Assembly: GCF_025558165.1 (NCBI RefSeq)
Contig: NZ_LAMZ01000001.1
Coordinates: 310,001-374,000, forward strand
Length of the DNA stretch: 64,000 nt
Reading direction: 5' to 3'
Source: Candidatus Pelagibacter ubique HIMB140
GTDB taxonomy: Bacteria; Pseudomonadota; Alphaproteobacteria; Pelagibacterales; Pelagibacteraceae
Of this stretch, positions 53,951-62,585 are shown piece after piece. Numbering within the stretch: position 1 is the first letter of the stretch; every line of letters starts with the position of its first letter. A program made the position numbers and the translations under genes. The notes below the pieces were generated by a model. It had not been told where the DNA came from. It searched no databases and worked only from the letters and a program-made list of their open reading frames with translations.

Positions 53951-54598
53951 TTAATAATTAGCATCTGTATCAATACTGTCACTTCCAGTATGCCAATCAC
54001 CATGTGCACTTTGACTCCATCCACAATCAGATTTAGCATCATCCACGCTATCCGCAAAATATGATCCACCAATTGATTTATGAGAATAATCTCCAGTATC
54101 CCTATGAATAATTACTCTAAATCTTGCCTTAGACATTGGGCAACCACCGCCTGATCCATAACCACCAGTAGATTTATAACAAAACATTTGAATTTGACCT
54201 CTTTTATGGTTTCCCCAAGCTTCATTATCTATTGTAATACTTGTCTTCTCTGGTGCCCAAGGATTTTTAAATTTAGAGTTATCTGTTCCACCATCTAGGA
54301 AATAGTTTTTCATAGAAATTAAAAATTGTTTACAAGTTGTGTCGCCATCAATCATATCACCCGTCAACATGTTACTGTCATCATATTCTGGGGTAGCACT
54401 ACCTAAATCATTTTGAACAATAATAGTTTCAGTTTCCATATACTTGCTAATGGTACTATAATTTTGCTCTAACACTTTTGTTCTAGTAGAATCTACATAG
54501 CTATCGTATCCAACAATTCCTACGCCCGCTAAAACTCCGATTATTGCAACAACAACTAAGAGCTCAACTAAAGAAAAACCATTTTGTTTATATTTCAT
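53951..54598 (-). CDS. Type IV pilin-like protein
   Basis: A 215-residue prepilin. The short basic leader is cut after Gly7, leaving Phe8 as residue +1 with Glu12 at +5, followed by the hydrophobic helix LVVVAIIGVLAGVGIVGY. Four cysteines (about 89, 140, 150 and 193) could make two disulfides in the globular head, which is glycine- and aspartate-rich. No peptidase or assembly ATPase is nearby, so it depends on pilus genes elsewhere. It may be a major pilin for DNA uptake or attachment. Confidence 0.88.
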   Translation of the reverse strand: MKYKQNGFSLVELLVVVAIIGVLAGVGIVGYDSYVDSTRTKVLEQNYSTISKYMETETIIVQNDLGSATPEYDDSNMLTGDMIDGDTTCKQFLISMKNYFLDGGTDNSKFKNPWAPEKTSITIDNEAWGNHKRGQIQMFCYKSTGGYGSGGGCPMSKARFRVIIHRDTGDYSHKSIGGSYFADSVDDAKSDCGWSQSAHGDWHTGSDSIDTDANY

Positions 54599-54608
54599 AA
54601 ATTTTTAA

Positions 54609-55298
54609 TTATAGTTTTTTTTGATTTATTACAACATCAACTAATATCGCTATAAGTAAATTTAGCATTGTAATTCCACATATAATTATAAAGCTGAAAA
54701 AATAAATCCAAGCCCACCAGTAAACATCCTGCAATGGAAGCATTACTTGTTCCCAACTAGATAGAGTTAAAACCTGAAACAACGTAATCATAGCAACACC
54801 AACATCGCTCCATCTTTCAGGAATATCTGTGCTAAATAAAATTGAGCCTATAGTTGCGTATATATAAAGAATGATGAACAATAATAATCCAACGTAAAAC
54901 ACTCTTTTGACGGATGTAAGCAGTGCTTCAATGATTTTTTTTAATTCTGGAACAACTGAAATAATTCTCAATACTCTAAATACTCTTAATAACCTTAATA
55001 GTAAGAAACTAGAATTATTTGGTATTGGAATTAATGAAATTAAGACAATTAAAGTATCAAATACATTCCATCCACTTTTAAAAAACTGTAGTTTTTTGGG
55101 TTCTCCTACAAATCTAATTATAATTTCAATGACAAAAAATATAGTAATTGAATAATCTAAATAATTAATTGCTTGTCTGGTAAGATCACTTAATTCATAA
55201 GTGTTAACCCCAATTGTAATTGCATTTAAAATAATAATTGAAATAACAACAAATTGGAAAATTCTACTTTCTTTTAAATTGTATAAAAAATTATTCAT
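54609..55298 (-). CDS. Voltage-gated cation channel, single-domain (BacNav/ion-transporter family)
   Basis: A 229-residue six-helix channel subunit. The S4 sensor has arginines 102, 105, 108 and 111 spaced by three. The pore region reads FQVLTLSSWEQVM, so the filter corresponds to T178-L-S-S-W-E183, in contrast to TLESW of NaChBac. S6 ends ITMLNLLIAILVDVV. It lacks the usual cytoplasmic coiled-coil tail, stopping four residues after S6. Selectivity may therefore differ from sodium channels. Confidence 0.85.
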   Translation of the reverse strand: MNNFLYNLKESRIFQFVVISIIILNAITIGVNTYELSDLTRQAINYLDYSITIFFVIEIIIRFVGEPKKLQFFKSGWNVFDTLIVLISLIPIPNNSSFLLLRLLRVFRVLRIISVVPELKKIIEALLTSVKRVFYVGLLLFIILYIYATIGSILFSTDIPERWSDVGVAMITLFQVLTLSSWEQVMLPLQDVYWWAWIYFFSFIIICGITMLNLLIAILVDVVINQKKL

Positions 55299-55369
55299 TA
55301 ATTATTGATATAAACCATTTGTTGAATTTGTCACATTTAATGATTAATAATAAATTTTAAATACCAATC

Positions 55370-55963
55370 ATGATCAAAAAATTTATTCAATTCTTTTTTA
55401 TATCTTTCTTTCTTCTTTCAAATTCAAATTTGTTAGCAGCTAGTAATGATGACTATAAAAAAAATCATGAAAAGATGACGAAAAAACATGGTCATGGACA
55501 TGGACAAAATGGTCATGATGAAGTTAATATGCCAGGTCTTCAAGGTAAAGATACAACAGATATTGAAGTTAGTGATCTTAAAAATATTTTCCAAAACCAT
55601 AAAGAAATAAAAAGAACTGTTACCAATATTCCTAATGGTATTAAAACTGAAACATATTCTGAAGACGAAAATGTAAGACAATCAATTGTTAACCATGTTT
55701 CAATGATGATCACAAGAATCCAAGAAGGAAAAAATCCTGAAGTTATTATTCAATCACCTACATTAGATGTTTTATTTAGATATCATGATAAAATTGAAAC
55801 TGAAATTGAATTAACAGATACGGGAATTAGTGTTTTACAAACTTCAGAAGATCCAAAGGTAGTTGAGCTTCTACAAAAACATGCTGCAGAAATAAATGAC
55901 ATGGTTGAAAAAGGAATGCGTGCGGTGCACGAAAGAATGATGTCCTCTAAAAAAACTAATTAA
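55370..55963 (+). CDS. Secreted histidine-rich hypothetical protein
   Basis: A 197-residue protein with a signal peptide (about 1-24, ending LLAAS). Directly after it comes a His/Lys-rich stretch with HGHGHGQNGH (residues about 41-50), a likely metal-binding sequence. The rest is helical, ending with LLQKHAAEINDMVEKGMRAVHERMM, which looks well conserved and would suit copper or haem proteins' accessory partners. No family name recalled. Its end overlaps tesA by 8 bases. Confidence 0.7.
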   Translation: MIKKFIQFFFISFFLLSNSNLLAASNDDYKKNHEKMTKKHGHGHGQNGHDEVNMPGLQGKDTTDIEVSDLKNIFQNHKEIKRTVTNIPNGIKTETYSEDENVRQSIVNHVSMMITRIQEGKNPEVIIQSPTLDVLFRYHDKIETEIELTDTGISVLQTSEDPKVVELLQKHAAEINDMVEKGMRAVHERMMSSKKTN

Positions 55964-56567
55964 TTGTTTTTTCTATAAATTTTTTAAGAGTTTTACTAAT
56001 TACAATAGTTCCTTCTTTGTTTGGGTGAATTCCATCTTGTTGATTTAAACTTGGATCAAGTGCAACTCCTTCAAGTAAAAATGGGATCAAGGGTAAGTTA
56101 TATTTTTTCGATAATTTTGGATAAATTGCATCAAACGCTTTTTTATATTCAGCACCATGTGTGGTTGGAGCAACCATGCCTGCAATAATAATTTTGATTT
56201 TTTTATTATTTGCTATCTTTATAATTTCTTCTAAATTTTTCTCAGTTTCCTCTGGTTTTATTCCTCTGAGCATATCATTAGCACCCAAGCCTAAAATCAT
56301 TAAATCGATACTAGGTTCAGATAAACTCCATTCAGCAATGTTCAGTCCTCCTGAAGATGTACTTCCTGAAACACTCCCGTTAATTATCTTTATATTTAAA
56401 CCATCTTTTTTAAAATTATCTTCTAATACCACTGATAAGTGATGTTCTTTAGGTAAACCGTATCCAGCCATTAAACTATCACCAAATAAGACAACCTTTT
56501 CTATTGCACTTGCATTAATGTGCACTAGAAAGATTATCAAAATTTTAATAAATAAACTTTTGTTCAT
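55956..56567 (-). CDS. tesA: Arylesterase / lysophospholipase of the SGNH family
   Basis: A 203-residue exported hydrolase with signal peptide (about 1-20). Catalytic Ser31 is in GDSL (29-32); block III is GANDM and the Asp-His pair is in DGIHPNKEG near the end. TesA-type enzymes cleave acyl esters and thioesters in the periplasm. The frame is open to 56720 but the extra residues lack a signal peptide, so I place the start at 56567. That start and the start of the divergent ABC gene share the palindrome CATG. Confidence 0.87.
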   Translation of the reverse strand: MNKSLFIKILIIFLVHINASAIEKVVLFGDSLMAGYGLPKEHHLSVVLEDNFKKDGLNIKIINGSVSGSTSSGGLNIAEWSLSEPSIDLMILGLGANDMLRGIKPEETEKNLEEIIKIANNKKIKIIIAGMVAPTTHGAEYKKAFDAIYPKLSKKYNLPLIPFLLEGVALDPSLNQQDGIHPNKEGTIVISKTLKKFIEKTIN

Positions 56568-57231
56568 GAGTGCACTTCTTAAATTAAAAAAAATAAATCT
56601 CAAATACCAAACTGGCAAAGAAAGCATCAGTGTTTTAAAGAATATTGACCTTACTATTAAGAAAAAGGAAACAGTTTCAGTAGTTGGTGAAAGTGGATCT
56701 GGTAAAACTAGTTTAATCATGCTGGTTGGAGGACTAGAAAAACCAACTTCAGGTAAAATTGTTTTTCAAGATCAAGAAATAACTGGTTTAAATGAAGATG
56801 AAGTTTCTGAAATTAGAAAGAAAAATATTGGAATTATATTTCAATCCTTTTATTTAATTCCAAATTACACAGCAGTTGAAAACGTTGCTTTAACACTAGA
56901 ATTAAATAATTTTAAAAATCCTGAGAGTGAAGCAAAAAGTTTATTAGATAGATTTGGATTAAAGCACCGATTTAATAATTTGCCTAGTCAGTTATCAGGT
57001 GGTGAACAGCAAAGAGTAGCGATTGCAAGAGCTATAGCAATGAAGCCTGAATTAATCCTAGCTGATGAACCTACTGGAAACTTGGATACTGAAAACTCAT
57101 TAATGATTTCAGATATTTTATTTAAATATGTAAAAGAAGAAGGATCTTCCTTAATCATGGTAACGCACGATCCAAAACTTGCCAATAAAGCAAAGAGAAA
57201 AATCAAAATAAAAGATGGAAAAATTAAATAA
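56566..57231 (+). CDS. ABC transporter ATP-binding protein (YbbA/LolD-like)
   Basis: A 221-residue ATPase with Walker A GESGSGKT (41-48), signature LSGGEQQR, and Walker B ILADEPTGNLD. The MSALLKLKKINLKY start is typical of YbbA. It overlaps the permease gene by 17 bases. In E. coli, ybbA-ybbP lie beside tesA, and the same association is present here, divergent. An in-frame ATG at 56518 would add 16 residues but overlaps tesA. Confidence 0.9.
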   Translation: MSALLKLKKINLKYQTGKESISVLKNIDLTIKKKETVSVVGESGSGKTSLIMLVGGLEKPTSGKIVFQDQEITGLNEDEVSEIRKKNIGIIFQSFYLIPNYTAVENVALTLELNNFKNPESEAKSLLDRFGLKHRFNNLPSQLSGGEQQRVAIARAIAMKPELILADEPTGNLDTENSLMISDILFKYVKEEGSSLIMVTHDPKLANKAKRKIKIKDGKIK

Positions 57232-59749
57232 TCGATCTGAATTTAGTTTGATTTTTAAATATGCTTTAAAAGATTTAAGCAGAAACTATCACAAAATCTC
57301 AAGTATTATTGTTACTCTATTTATCAGTCTCTTTATATTAAGTGCTATTTTTACAATTGAAGATAGTCTTAAAAAAGAACTAAACGATAATGCAAAAGCT
57401 TTATTAGGTGGTGATTTAGAAATTGATTACAATCGTAACCAAGGAAATCTCGAACTAGTTAATCAGGTAAAAGAATTTGCAACTGTATCTCAAATGATTG
57501 AGTTCAGTACGATGCTTTCAACAACTGGAAGAGAAAAAAATAAATCTTTATTCACTAGAATTAAAACAGTTGATGAAAAATATCCATTATATGGAGAAGT
57601 AGTATTTGAACCCGAAGGCGCTTACGAGCGAATGCAAAAGGAACCAAATACTATTTTAATTAATGAAAGCTTATCAAAGACACTAAACATAAAACTTAAT
57701 GAACAAGTTAAAGTTCAAGACCAAAACTTTACAGTTATTGGAATTATAAAATCAGTTCCTGATGTTAGTGGATTTGTTGCTTTTGGTGATTGGGCACTAG
57801 CAGGAAAACAAACGTTAGAAATATTAAAACTAAATGGTATTGGAAGCTTCTTAAACTACGAATACAAAGTAAAATTTAAAGAAGGAGATAACCCTGAAGA
57901 GTTAGAAAAACGAATTGAGAATATTTTTAAAGATGATCAAAAAGTAAAGCTTCGTTATCCTGAAAATTCAGCAAGTGGAATAAAGAGAATAATTAATAAT
58001 TTTTCACAATTTTTATCGCTTGTTTCAATAAGTGCGATGTTGATTGCTGGTATTGGAATAGCAAACACCCTTCTTTCTTTTATTAACCAAAACAATATGT
58101 CAATTGCTGTTAGAAAAGCAGTTGGATTTTATTCAGGAAATATAAAAACACTATATTATCTTCAACTATTAATATTGTTGTTTGTAATTACAGTTGTTTC
58201 CTATGGTTCTAGTTTTTTAATAGTACCTATAGCTGATAAATACTTATCAGATGGACTTGGATTAAATGTTTATCCAGTATTCTCTATTGTGAATTTTATT
58301 AAAATATTTTTAGTAGGTTTGTTGGTACTTGTAATATTTTCTATACCAACAATAAGTTCAATTGACCAAGTAAAAGCATCTAATTTATTTAGAAACGTTT
58401 TTCAAAACTTACAATTTTATTATTCAAAAAAGTCTGTTGTTTTAAGTTTTATTTTACTCTCTATTTTAGTTTTATTATTTACAGTTGGCTCCGAACAACC
58501 AACTTACAGTCTTGGCTACTTTGCTGCATTTTTTGTGTGTTTGATTGTGTTTTTCTTTCTTTCAAGAATAATTATATTTTTTCTTAAAAAATTTAAATCA
58601 AGCTCCAATATTTCATTAAAGGTATCAATTAAGAATATCACTCAAACTAAAAGTATAACTCCAATTACCATTATGTCTTTAGGGTTGGGAGTTACTTTAC
58701 TTTTAACATTGGCGTTAGTTGGAACAAATTTTCAAAGAGAAATTGCTAAATCAATTCCTGATATTGCACCTGATTATTTCTTTGTGGGTATTCAAAAAGG
58801 AGAACGTGAAAAATTTGAACAAGGAATATTAAAAATGGATCCAAATGCAGACATTGAAGTTGTTCCAATGGTTTCATCTGGAATTACAAAAATTAATGGC
58901 ATTAATCCAAATACTTATATTAAACCTGATAATGATAGTTATTGGGTAATTGGAAGTGAAAGAAGATCTTCATGGGTGGAAGATGTTCCTGAAGATAATC
59001 CATTAGTTGCTGGAAAATGGTGGGATTTAAATAAACCTAATCAACTTCAAATATCTTTAGATGCTAAAGTTGCAAGAGATTTTAACATTCAATTAGGAGA
59101 TATTTTTACTTTAAATATATATGGAAGAGAAATTGATGGCGAAGTAGTTAATTTTAGAGAAGTTGATTATCGAGATTTAAGTATTAACTTTGCAATGCTA
59201 TTTAATCCTCAATTCGCTCAAAATATTCCTCATGAATATTTAGCAACAGCAAAATTTAATTCTGATAAATTTGATGAAACTGAAATGCTGGAAGTTATGC
59301 CTAGCTTATCTATGATTAAAATTGCAGATTATCTGACAAAAGTAACAGCTGTTTTAAATAAAGTATTCATTGCAGTTACTTTAATATCAGCTGTAACTAT
59401 TGTGATTGGTTTAATTGTTATTTCGAGTGCAATTATGGTTCAAGGTAAAGTTAAAGAATATCAAAACTTAGTGTTTAAAATTCTAGGCTTTTCGAAAAAA
59501 GAAATAATCCTCTCATCATTAATAGAATTCATCATTATCTTTAAATCAGTCATACTGATTGCAATATTTTTTGCAGTAATTGGTTCAAAATTTATTATGG
59601 AAAATATCTTTGAACTTGTGTGGATGTTTGATTTTAAAGTTTTAATTTATTTAGGTTTTTCAATTGGATTTGTAACATTGATATTGATTATGTTAACAAA
59701 CTTGAAATACTTAAATCCAAAAGTTTACCCTTTGATTAGAAATCAATAA
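57215..59749 (+). CDS. ABC transporter permease of the FtsX/YbbP family
   Basis: An 844-residue membrane protein with the long-permease layout: an N-terminal helix, large periplasmic domain (about 60-250), a 3-helix FtsX bundle, then a second periplasmic domain (about 490-690) and a final 3-helix FtsX bundle. GGDLEIDYNR near residue 66 and LAGIGIANTLLSF near 275 are typical of YbbP. With the ATPase it likely extracts or exports lipids or other hydrophobic compounds; the adjacent tesA esterase suggests an acyl-lipid substrate. Confidence 0.9.
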   Translation: MEKLNNRSEFSLIFKYALKDLSRNYHKISSIIVTLFISLFILSAIFTIEDSLKKELNDNAKALLGGDLEIDYNRNQGNLELVNQVKEFATVSQMIEFSTMLSTTGREKNKSLFTRIKTVDEKYPLYGEVVFEPEGAYERMQKEPNTILINESLSKTLNIKLNEQVKVQDQNFTVIGIIKSVPDVSGFVAFGDWALAGKQTLEILKLNGIGSFLNYEYKVKFKEGDNPEELEKRIENIFKDDQKVKLRYPENSASGIKRIINNFSQFLSLVSISAMLIAGIGIANTLLSFINQNNMSIAVRKAVGFYSGNIKTLYYLQLLILLFVITVVSYGSSFLIVPIADKYLSDGLGLNVYPVFSIVNFIKIFLVGLLVLVIFSIPTISSIDQVKASNLFRNVFQNLQFYYSKKSVVLSFILLSILVLLFTVGSEQPTYSLGYFAAFFVCLIVFFFLSRIIIFFLKKFKSSSNISLKVSIKNITQTKSITPITIMSLGLGVTLLLTLALVGTNFQREIAKSIPDIAPDYFFVGIQKGEREKFEQGILKMDPNADIEVVPMVSSGITKINGINPNTYIKPDNDSYWVIGSERRSSWVEDVPEDNPLVAGKWWDLNKPNQLQISLDAKVARDFNIQLGDIFTLNIYGREIDGEVVNFREVDYRDLSINFAMLFNPQFAQNIPHEYLATAKFNSDKFDETEMLEVMPSLSMIKIADYLTKVTAVLNKVFIAVTLISAVTIVIGLIVISSAIMVQGKVKEYQNLVFKILGFSKKEIILSSLIEFIIIFKSVILIAIFFAVIGSKFIMENIFELVWMFDFKVLIYLGFSIGFVTLILIMLTNLKYLNPKVYPLIRNQ

Positions 59750-60163
59750 TTAAAATTTCGTAATTTTACTATCTAGTGCAATTACATTTAATTCCACTTT
59801 TAGTTTTGGAAATCTTTTTTTAATTTCTTTTTTAAGTTTATTGAAAGAATCTTGGTGTATTTTTTTTTCATTTGCAAGCGTAAATTCTTTTTTTCCATTA
59901 GCAATTTTAGCAGCACCGCAATCTTTGTGATTAATAACAATAAGCTTTTCTATTTTATGGAGCTCAATTGAAGTTGCAAGATTGTCATAAAAAGTATTAT
60001 GCCATTTTTTAAATTTATTATGCGTGATACCTACCGCAGCACCTGCAATTGTAAAAGCGCTGTACTTACCAGTTAATTTTTTTTTCTTTAAATGATTATG
60101 AACTAAATGTTGAAATCTTGGGTCCATACAAGATAACACCATTGCTTTAAATTTTGATTTCAT
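59750..60163 (-). CDS. Short beta-carbonic-anhydrase-like protein
   Basis: A 137-residue protein with the beta-carbonic-anhydrase zinc-ligand order: Cys12 and Asp14 in CMDPRF (with Arg16), and His79 and Cys82 in NHKDCGAA. Normal beta-CAs have about 200 residues, so it lacks the N-terminal arm and part of the C-terminal region. It could be a small active carbonic anhydrase or a related carbon disulfide/carbonyl sulfide hydrolase-type enzyme. It overlaps the SOUL gene by 4 bases. Confidence 0.75.
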   Translation of the reverse strand: MKSKFKAMVLSCMDPRFQHLVHNHLKKKKLTGKYSAFTIAGAAVGITHNKFKKWHNTFYDNLATSIELHKIEKLIVINHKDCGAAKIANGKKEFTLANEKKIHQDSFNKLKKEIKKRFPKLKVELNVIALDSKITKF

Positions 60164-60729
60164 GAATTAAACTCCACTTTATACATTGCCTCATTTCTTC
60201 TATTCATTGGAAGAGTAAAAGGACTATCATATGTAGCTCTAATAGGTGGACTTATAATTGAAATATTGTTTTTGTTTAGCTCTTTTTCTAGGATTTCTTT
60301 GTGCTTAATGAAATTTCCGTCAGAAGCTCTGCCAGAGTATCTAAGCACGGCATAATATCCTCCTTCAATATTTACTATTCTTACATCATCTCTACTTGGA
60401 TTGGGCACATTATCTGAATTAAACTTCGAAGGTAAATAAAACTGCATAGTCATATTTCCATCTTTTTCTACTTGAGTAACCGGAGTAGTCATTGCTATTT
60501 TTTCCTGAGTATCATTTCTTCCTGAAATGTAATTAAATAATTTTCTAAAATTACTATCTATTCCAGCTCTAGAAGTTTCAACCGCTAAACGATCCGAATA
60601 CTTTCTAATCTCATAAATTTCATTTTTATCAATCACTTCATATTTTGCTTCCTCATTAGCCATTAGCAAAGAATAAGGTAATAGGATTAAACTACAACAA
60701 ATAAGAGTTATTAGTTTAAATTTTTTCAT
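60160..60729 (-). CDS. SOUL haem-binding family protein, exported
   Basis: A 189-residue protein with a signal peptide (about 1-24) and a SOUL domain: YEVIDKNEIYEIRKYSDRLAVET at the start, TPVTQVEKDG near 87 and ARYDSPFTLPM-like TYDSPFTLPMNRRNE at the end. The family binds tetrapyrroles or is otherwise of unclear function in bacteria. Translation is probably coupled with the following carbonic-anhydrase-like gene (ATGA). Confidence 0.87.
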   Translation of the reverse strand: MKKFKLITLICCSLILLPYSLLMANEEAKYEVIDKNEIYEIRKYSDRLAVETSRAGIDSNFRKLFNYISGRNDTQEKIAMTTPVTQVEKDGNMTMQFYLPSKFNSDNVPNPSRDDVRIVNIEGGYYAVLRYSGRASDGNFIKHKEILEKELNKNNISIISPPIRATYDSPFTLPMNRRNEAMYKVEFNS

Positions 60730-60743
60730 TTAATAAGCTTATT

Positions 60744-61490
60744 TTATAATAAAAAATCATAAAGCAATTTAGTGCTAGTTATTAAAATTAAACTATACAA
60801 AATATTATAGAATAATTTTTCTTCTATTATTTTAAGCAATTGGTAACCAACTAAAATACCCAATAAGGCAACTGGAAATAAAATAAGAGATTGCTTAAAC
60901 GTCTCTAAATTGGTCATTGATAGATTTATATACAATGGAAGCTTGATTAAATTTACAAATGTAAAAAATATTATACGTGTTCCAACATAAATTTCTTTTT
61001 TCATTCTAAGTGGAAGCATATAAATACTTGTGGGTGTTCCACCTGCATGAACGCAGAAACTAGTAAATCCAGCTATTGTTGAGCAAATACTTCCTTTTAA
61101 TGAATTTTTTGGCGATTTTTCTTCCTTATTTTTTTTAAAAAAAAAGTAGTGTCCTGCAAAAAGAAAACCCATAAGACCAACAATAAATTTTAACAAAGCT
61201 TCTGAAAAATACGAAAATGTTAATGAACCTATTATTATTCCTAAAGCAGCAAAAGGAACCATTAACTTTAAAGTACTTAAATCAAATTCTTTTCTGTATT
61301 TATAAGTAGCGATAAAATCAGAGAAAATTAAAATTGGTAAAATAATTCCTAAGGCTTGAGTTAATGGCATTGCCACTGTCATTAAAGGAATTGAAATTAA
61401 AGCAATAGATCCTCCTAAACCAGATTTTGCAATACCAAATAAAAGAATTGCAGGAAAAACCGTAAAGAAAAATAATAAATTTATTTCCAT
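60744..61490 (-). CDS. TauE/SafE-family transporter (second copy)
   Basis: A 248-residue, eight-helix membrane protein of the TauE/SafE family, with the GIAKSGLGGSIALISIP motif near residue 20 and the GFTSFCVHAGGTPTSIYMLP motif near 137. Unlike the copy at 4419-5498 it has no sulfur genes beside it, so the substrate is unclear; sulfite, sulfonates or another small anion are possible. Confidence 0.85.
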   Translation of the reverse strand: MEINLLFFFTVFPAILLFGIAKSGLGGSIALISIPLMTVAMPLTQALGIILPILIFSDFIATYKYRKEFDLSTLKLMVPFAALGIIIGSLTFSYFSEALLKFIVGLMGFLFAGHYFFFKKNKEEKSPKNSLKGSICSTIAGFTSFCVHAGGTPTSIYMLPLRMKKEIYVGTRIIFFTFVNLIKLPLYINLSMTNLETFKQSLILFPVALLGILVGYQLLKIIEEKLFYNILYSLILITSTKLLYDFLL

Positions 61491-61510
61491 TAATGATTTT
61501 AGTTAATTGA

Positions 61511-62275
61511 TTATGTCCAACCGCCGTCTACAACGATATCCTGTGAAGTAATCATCTTGCTATCATCTGAAGCTAAAAATAATGCAGCATTTGCTATATC
61601 TTCAGGTAAAACTTTATCTGGCAAACACTGGCCCTCTTTAATTTTTTTCTCTCCTTCTTCATCAAGATGAACTTCAATTTGTTTTTTAGTCATTGTCCAT
61701 CCTGGCACAAGTGTGTTTACTCTTATTCTGTCTTTACCAAATCGTTTAGCTAGTCCATGTGTTAATCCGTGTAAAGAGGATTTGAAAACTCCATAAAGAA
61801 TTGTCTTTTCATTTTTTCTCATCCATCCAATAGATCCAACATTAATAACTGATCCACCACCGAGCTTAATCATACTTTTTATTACTGCTTTAGCTGTAAA
61901 CACATGAGGTCTTAAATTGGTTTGATATTCCCAATCAAAATATTCATGAGTAGTATCTAAAAATTCATGTCGTTCATCATTTGCAGCATTATTCAAAAGT
62001 ACGCTCATGTCACCAATAGATTTGATAACTTCTTCAATTACAGCTTCTAAAGATTTTAAATCTGTAATATCACACTTATAAAATTTAGGAACAAAACTAC
62101 ATTCCTTTAAACTTTCAATTAATTCATTTGATGCTTCTTCATTTCTTCCAACAAAAGCAACTTTAGACCCTTGTTTTGCAAATTCTTCTACTAAAGTTGC
62201 CCCAATTCCTGTTGAGCCACCTAGTACAAAAACTACTTTGTCTTTAAGTGATGAATATGATGTTTTTAAATTCAT
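61511..62275 (-). CDS. Short-chain dehydrogenase/reductase
   Basis: A 254-residue SDR of classical type. The cofactor motif is GGSTGIG (19-25, TG replaced by GG), NNAA marks the central strand, and the catalytic set is Ser148, Tyr161 and Lys165. The C-terminal DIVVDGGWT is typical of sugar or sugar-acid dehydrogenases (for example fucose or arabinose dehydrogenase). Likely oxidises a sugar or hydroxy compound. Confidence 0.9.
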   Translation of the reverse strand: MNLKTSYSSLKDKVVFVLGGSTGIGATLVEEFAKQGSKVAFVGRNEEASNELIESLKECSFVPKFYKCDITDLKSLEAVIEEVIKSIGDMSVLLNNAANDERHEFLDTTHEYFDWEYQTNLRPHVFTAKAVIKSMIKLGGGSVINVGSIGWMRKNEKTILYGVFKSSLHGLTHGLAKRFGKDRIRVNTLVPGWTMTKKQIEVHLDEEGEKKIKEGQCLPDKVLPEDIANAALFLASDDSKMITSQDIVVDGGWT

Positions 62276-62323
62276 AATAAATTAATAATGATGAAAGTTT
62301 ATTTACATCAATCTTTAATAATT

Positions 62324-62581
62324 TTATATGATTTTAAATAGTTTTTTACCCAATGGACTTATTGGATCTTGTGGAATAGGCTTTTTGCCAGTTTTATCTT
62401 TAACAAGATTTAGTAGTTTTTTAGCTATTCCTTTTTTTCTAAATATTGGATTTACAAAAATATATTCAACTTCTGCTTTTTCATTAAATCTAACAAACCC
62501 TAATGTGGTATTTTGATTTTTATAGGTAAATACACCATCCGCCTCATCTAATTGATAATTTGAAATATCAAAATTACTCAT
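62324..62581 (-). CDS. Small GNAT-type acetyltransferase
   Basis: An 85-residue protein with a minimal GNAT core: strand pair GVFTYKNQNTTLGFVRF, the acetyl-CoA-binding VNPIFRKKGIAKKLLNLV (motif with RKKGIAK), and a short end. It is smaller than normal GNATs, resembling YjdJ-type domains. It starts 4 bases after a mini membrane-protein gene. Confidence 0.75.
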   Translation of the reverse strand: MSNFDISNYQLDEADGVFTYKNQNTTLGFVRFNEKAEVEYIFVNPIFRKKGIAKKLLNLVKDKTGKKPIPQDPISPLGKKLFKII

Positions 62582-62585
62582 GATT

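Noticed and set aside
56568..56720. 51-residue N-terminal extension of TesA
   Set aside because: It lies antisense to the start of the ABC ATPase gene and removes the signal peptide from the N terminus; a start at 56567 fits better.
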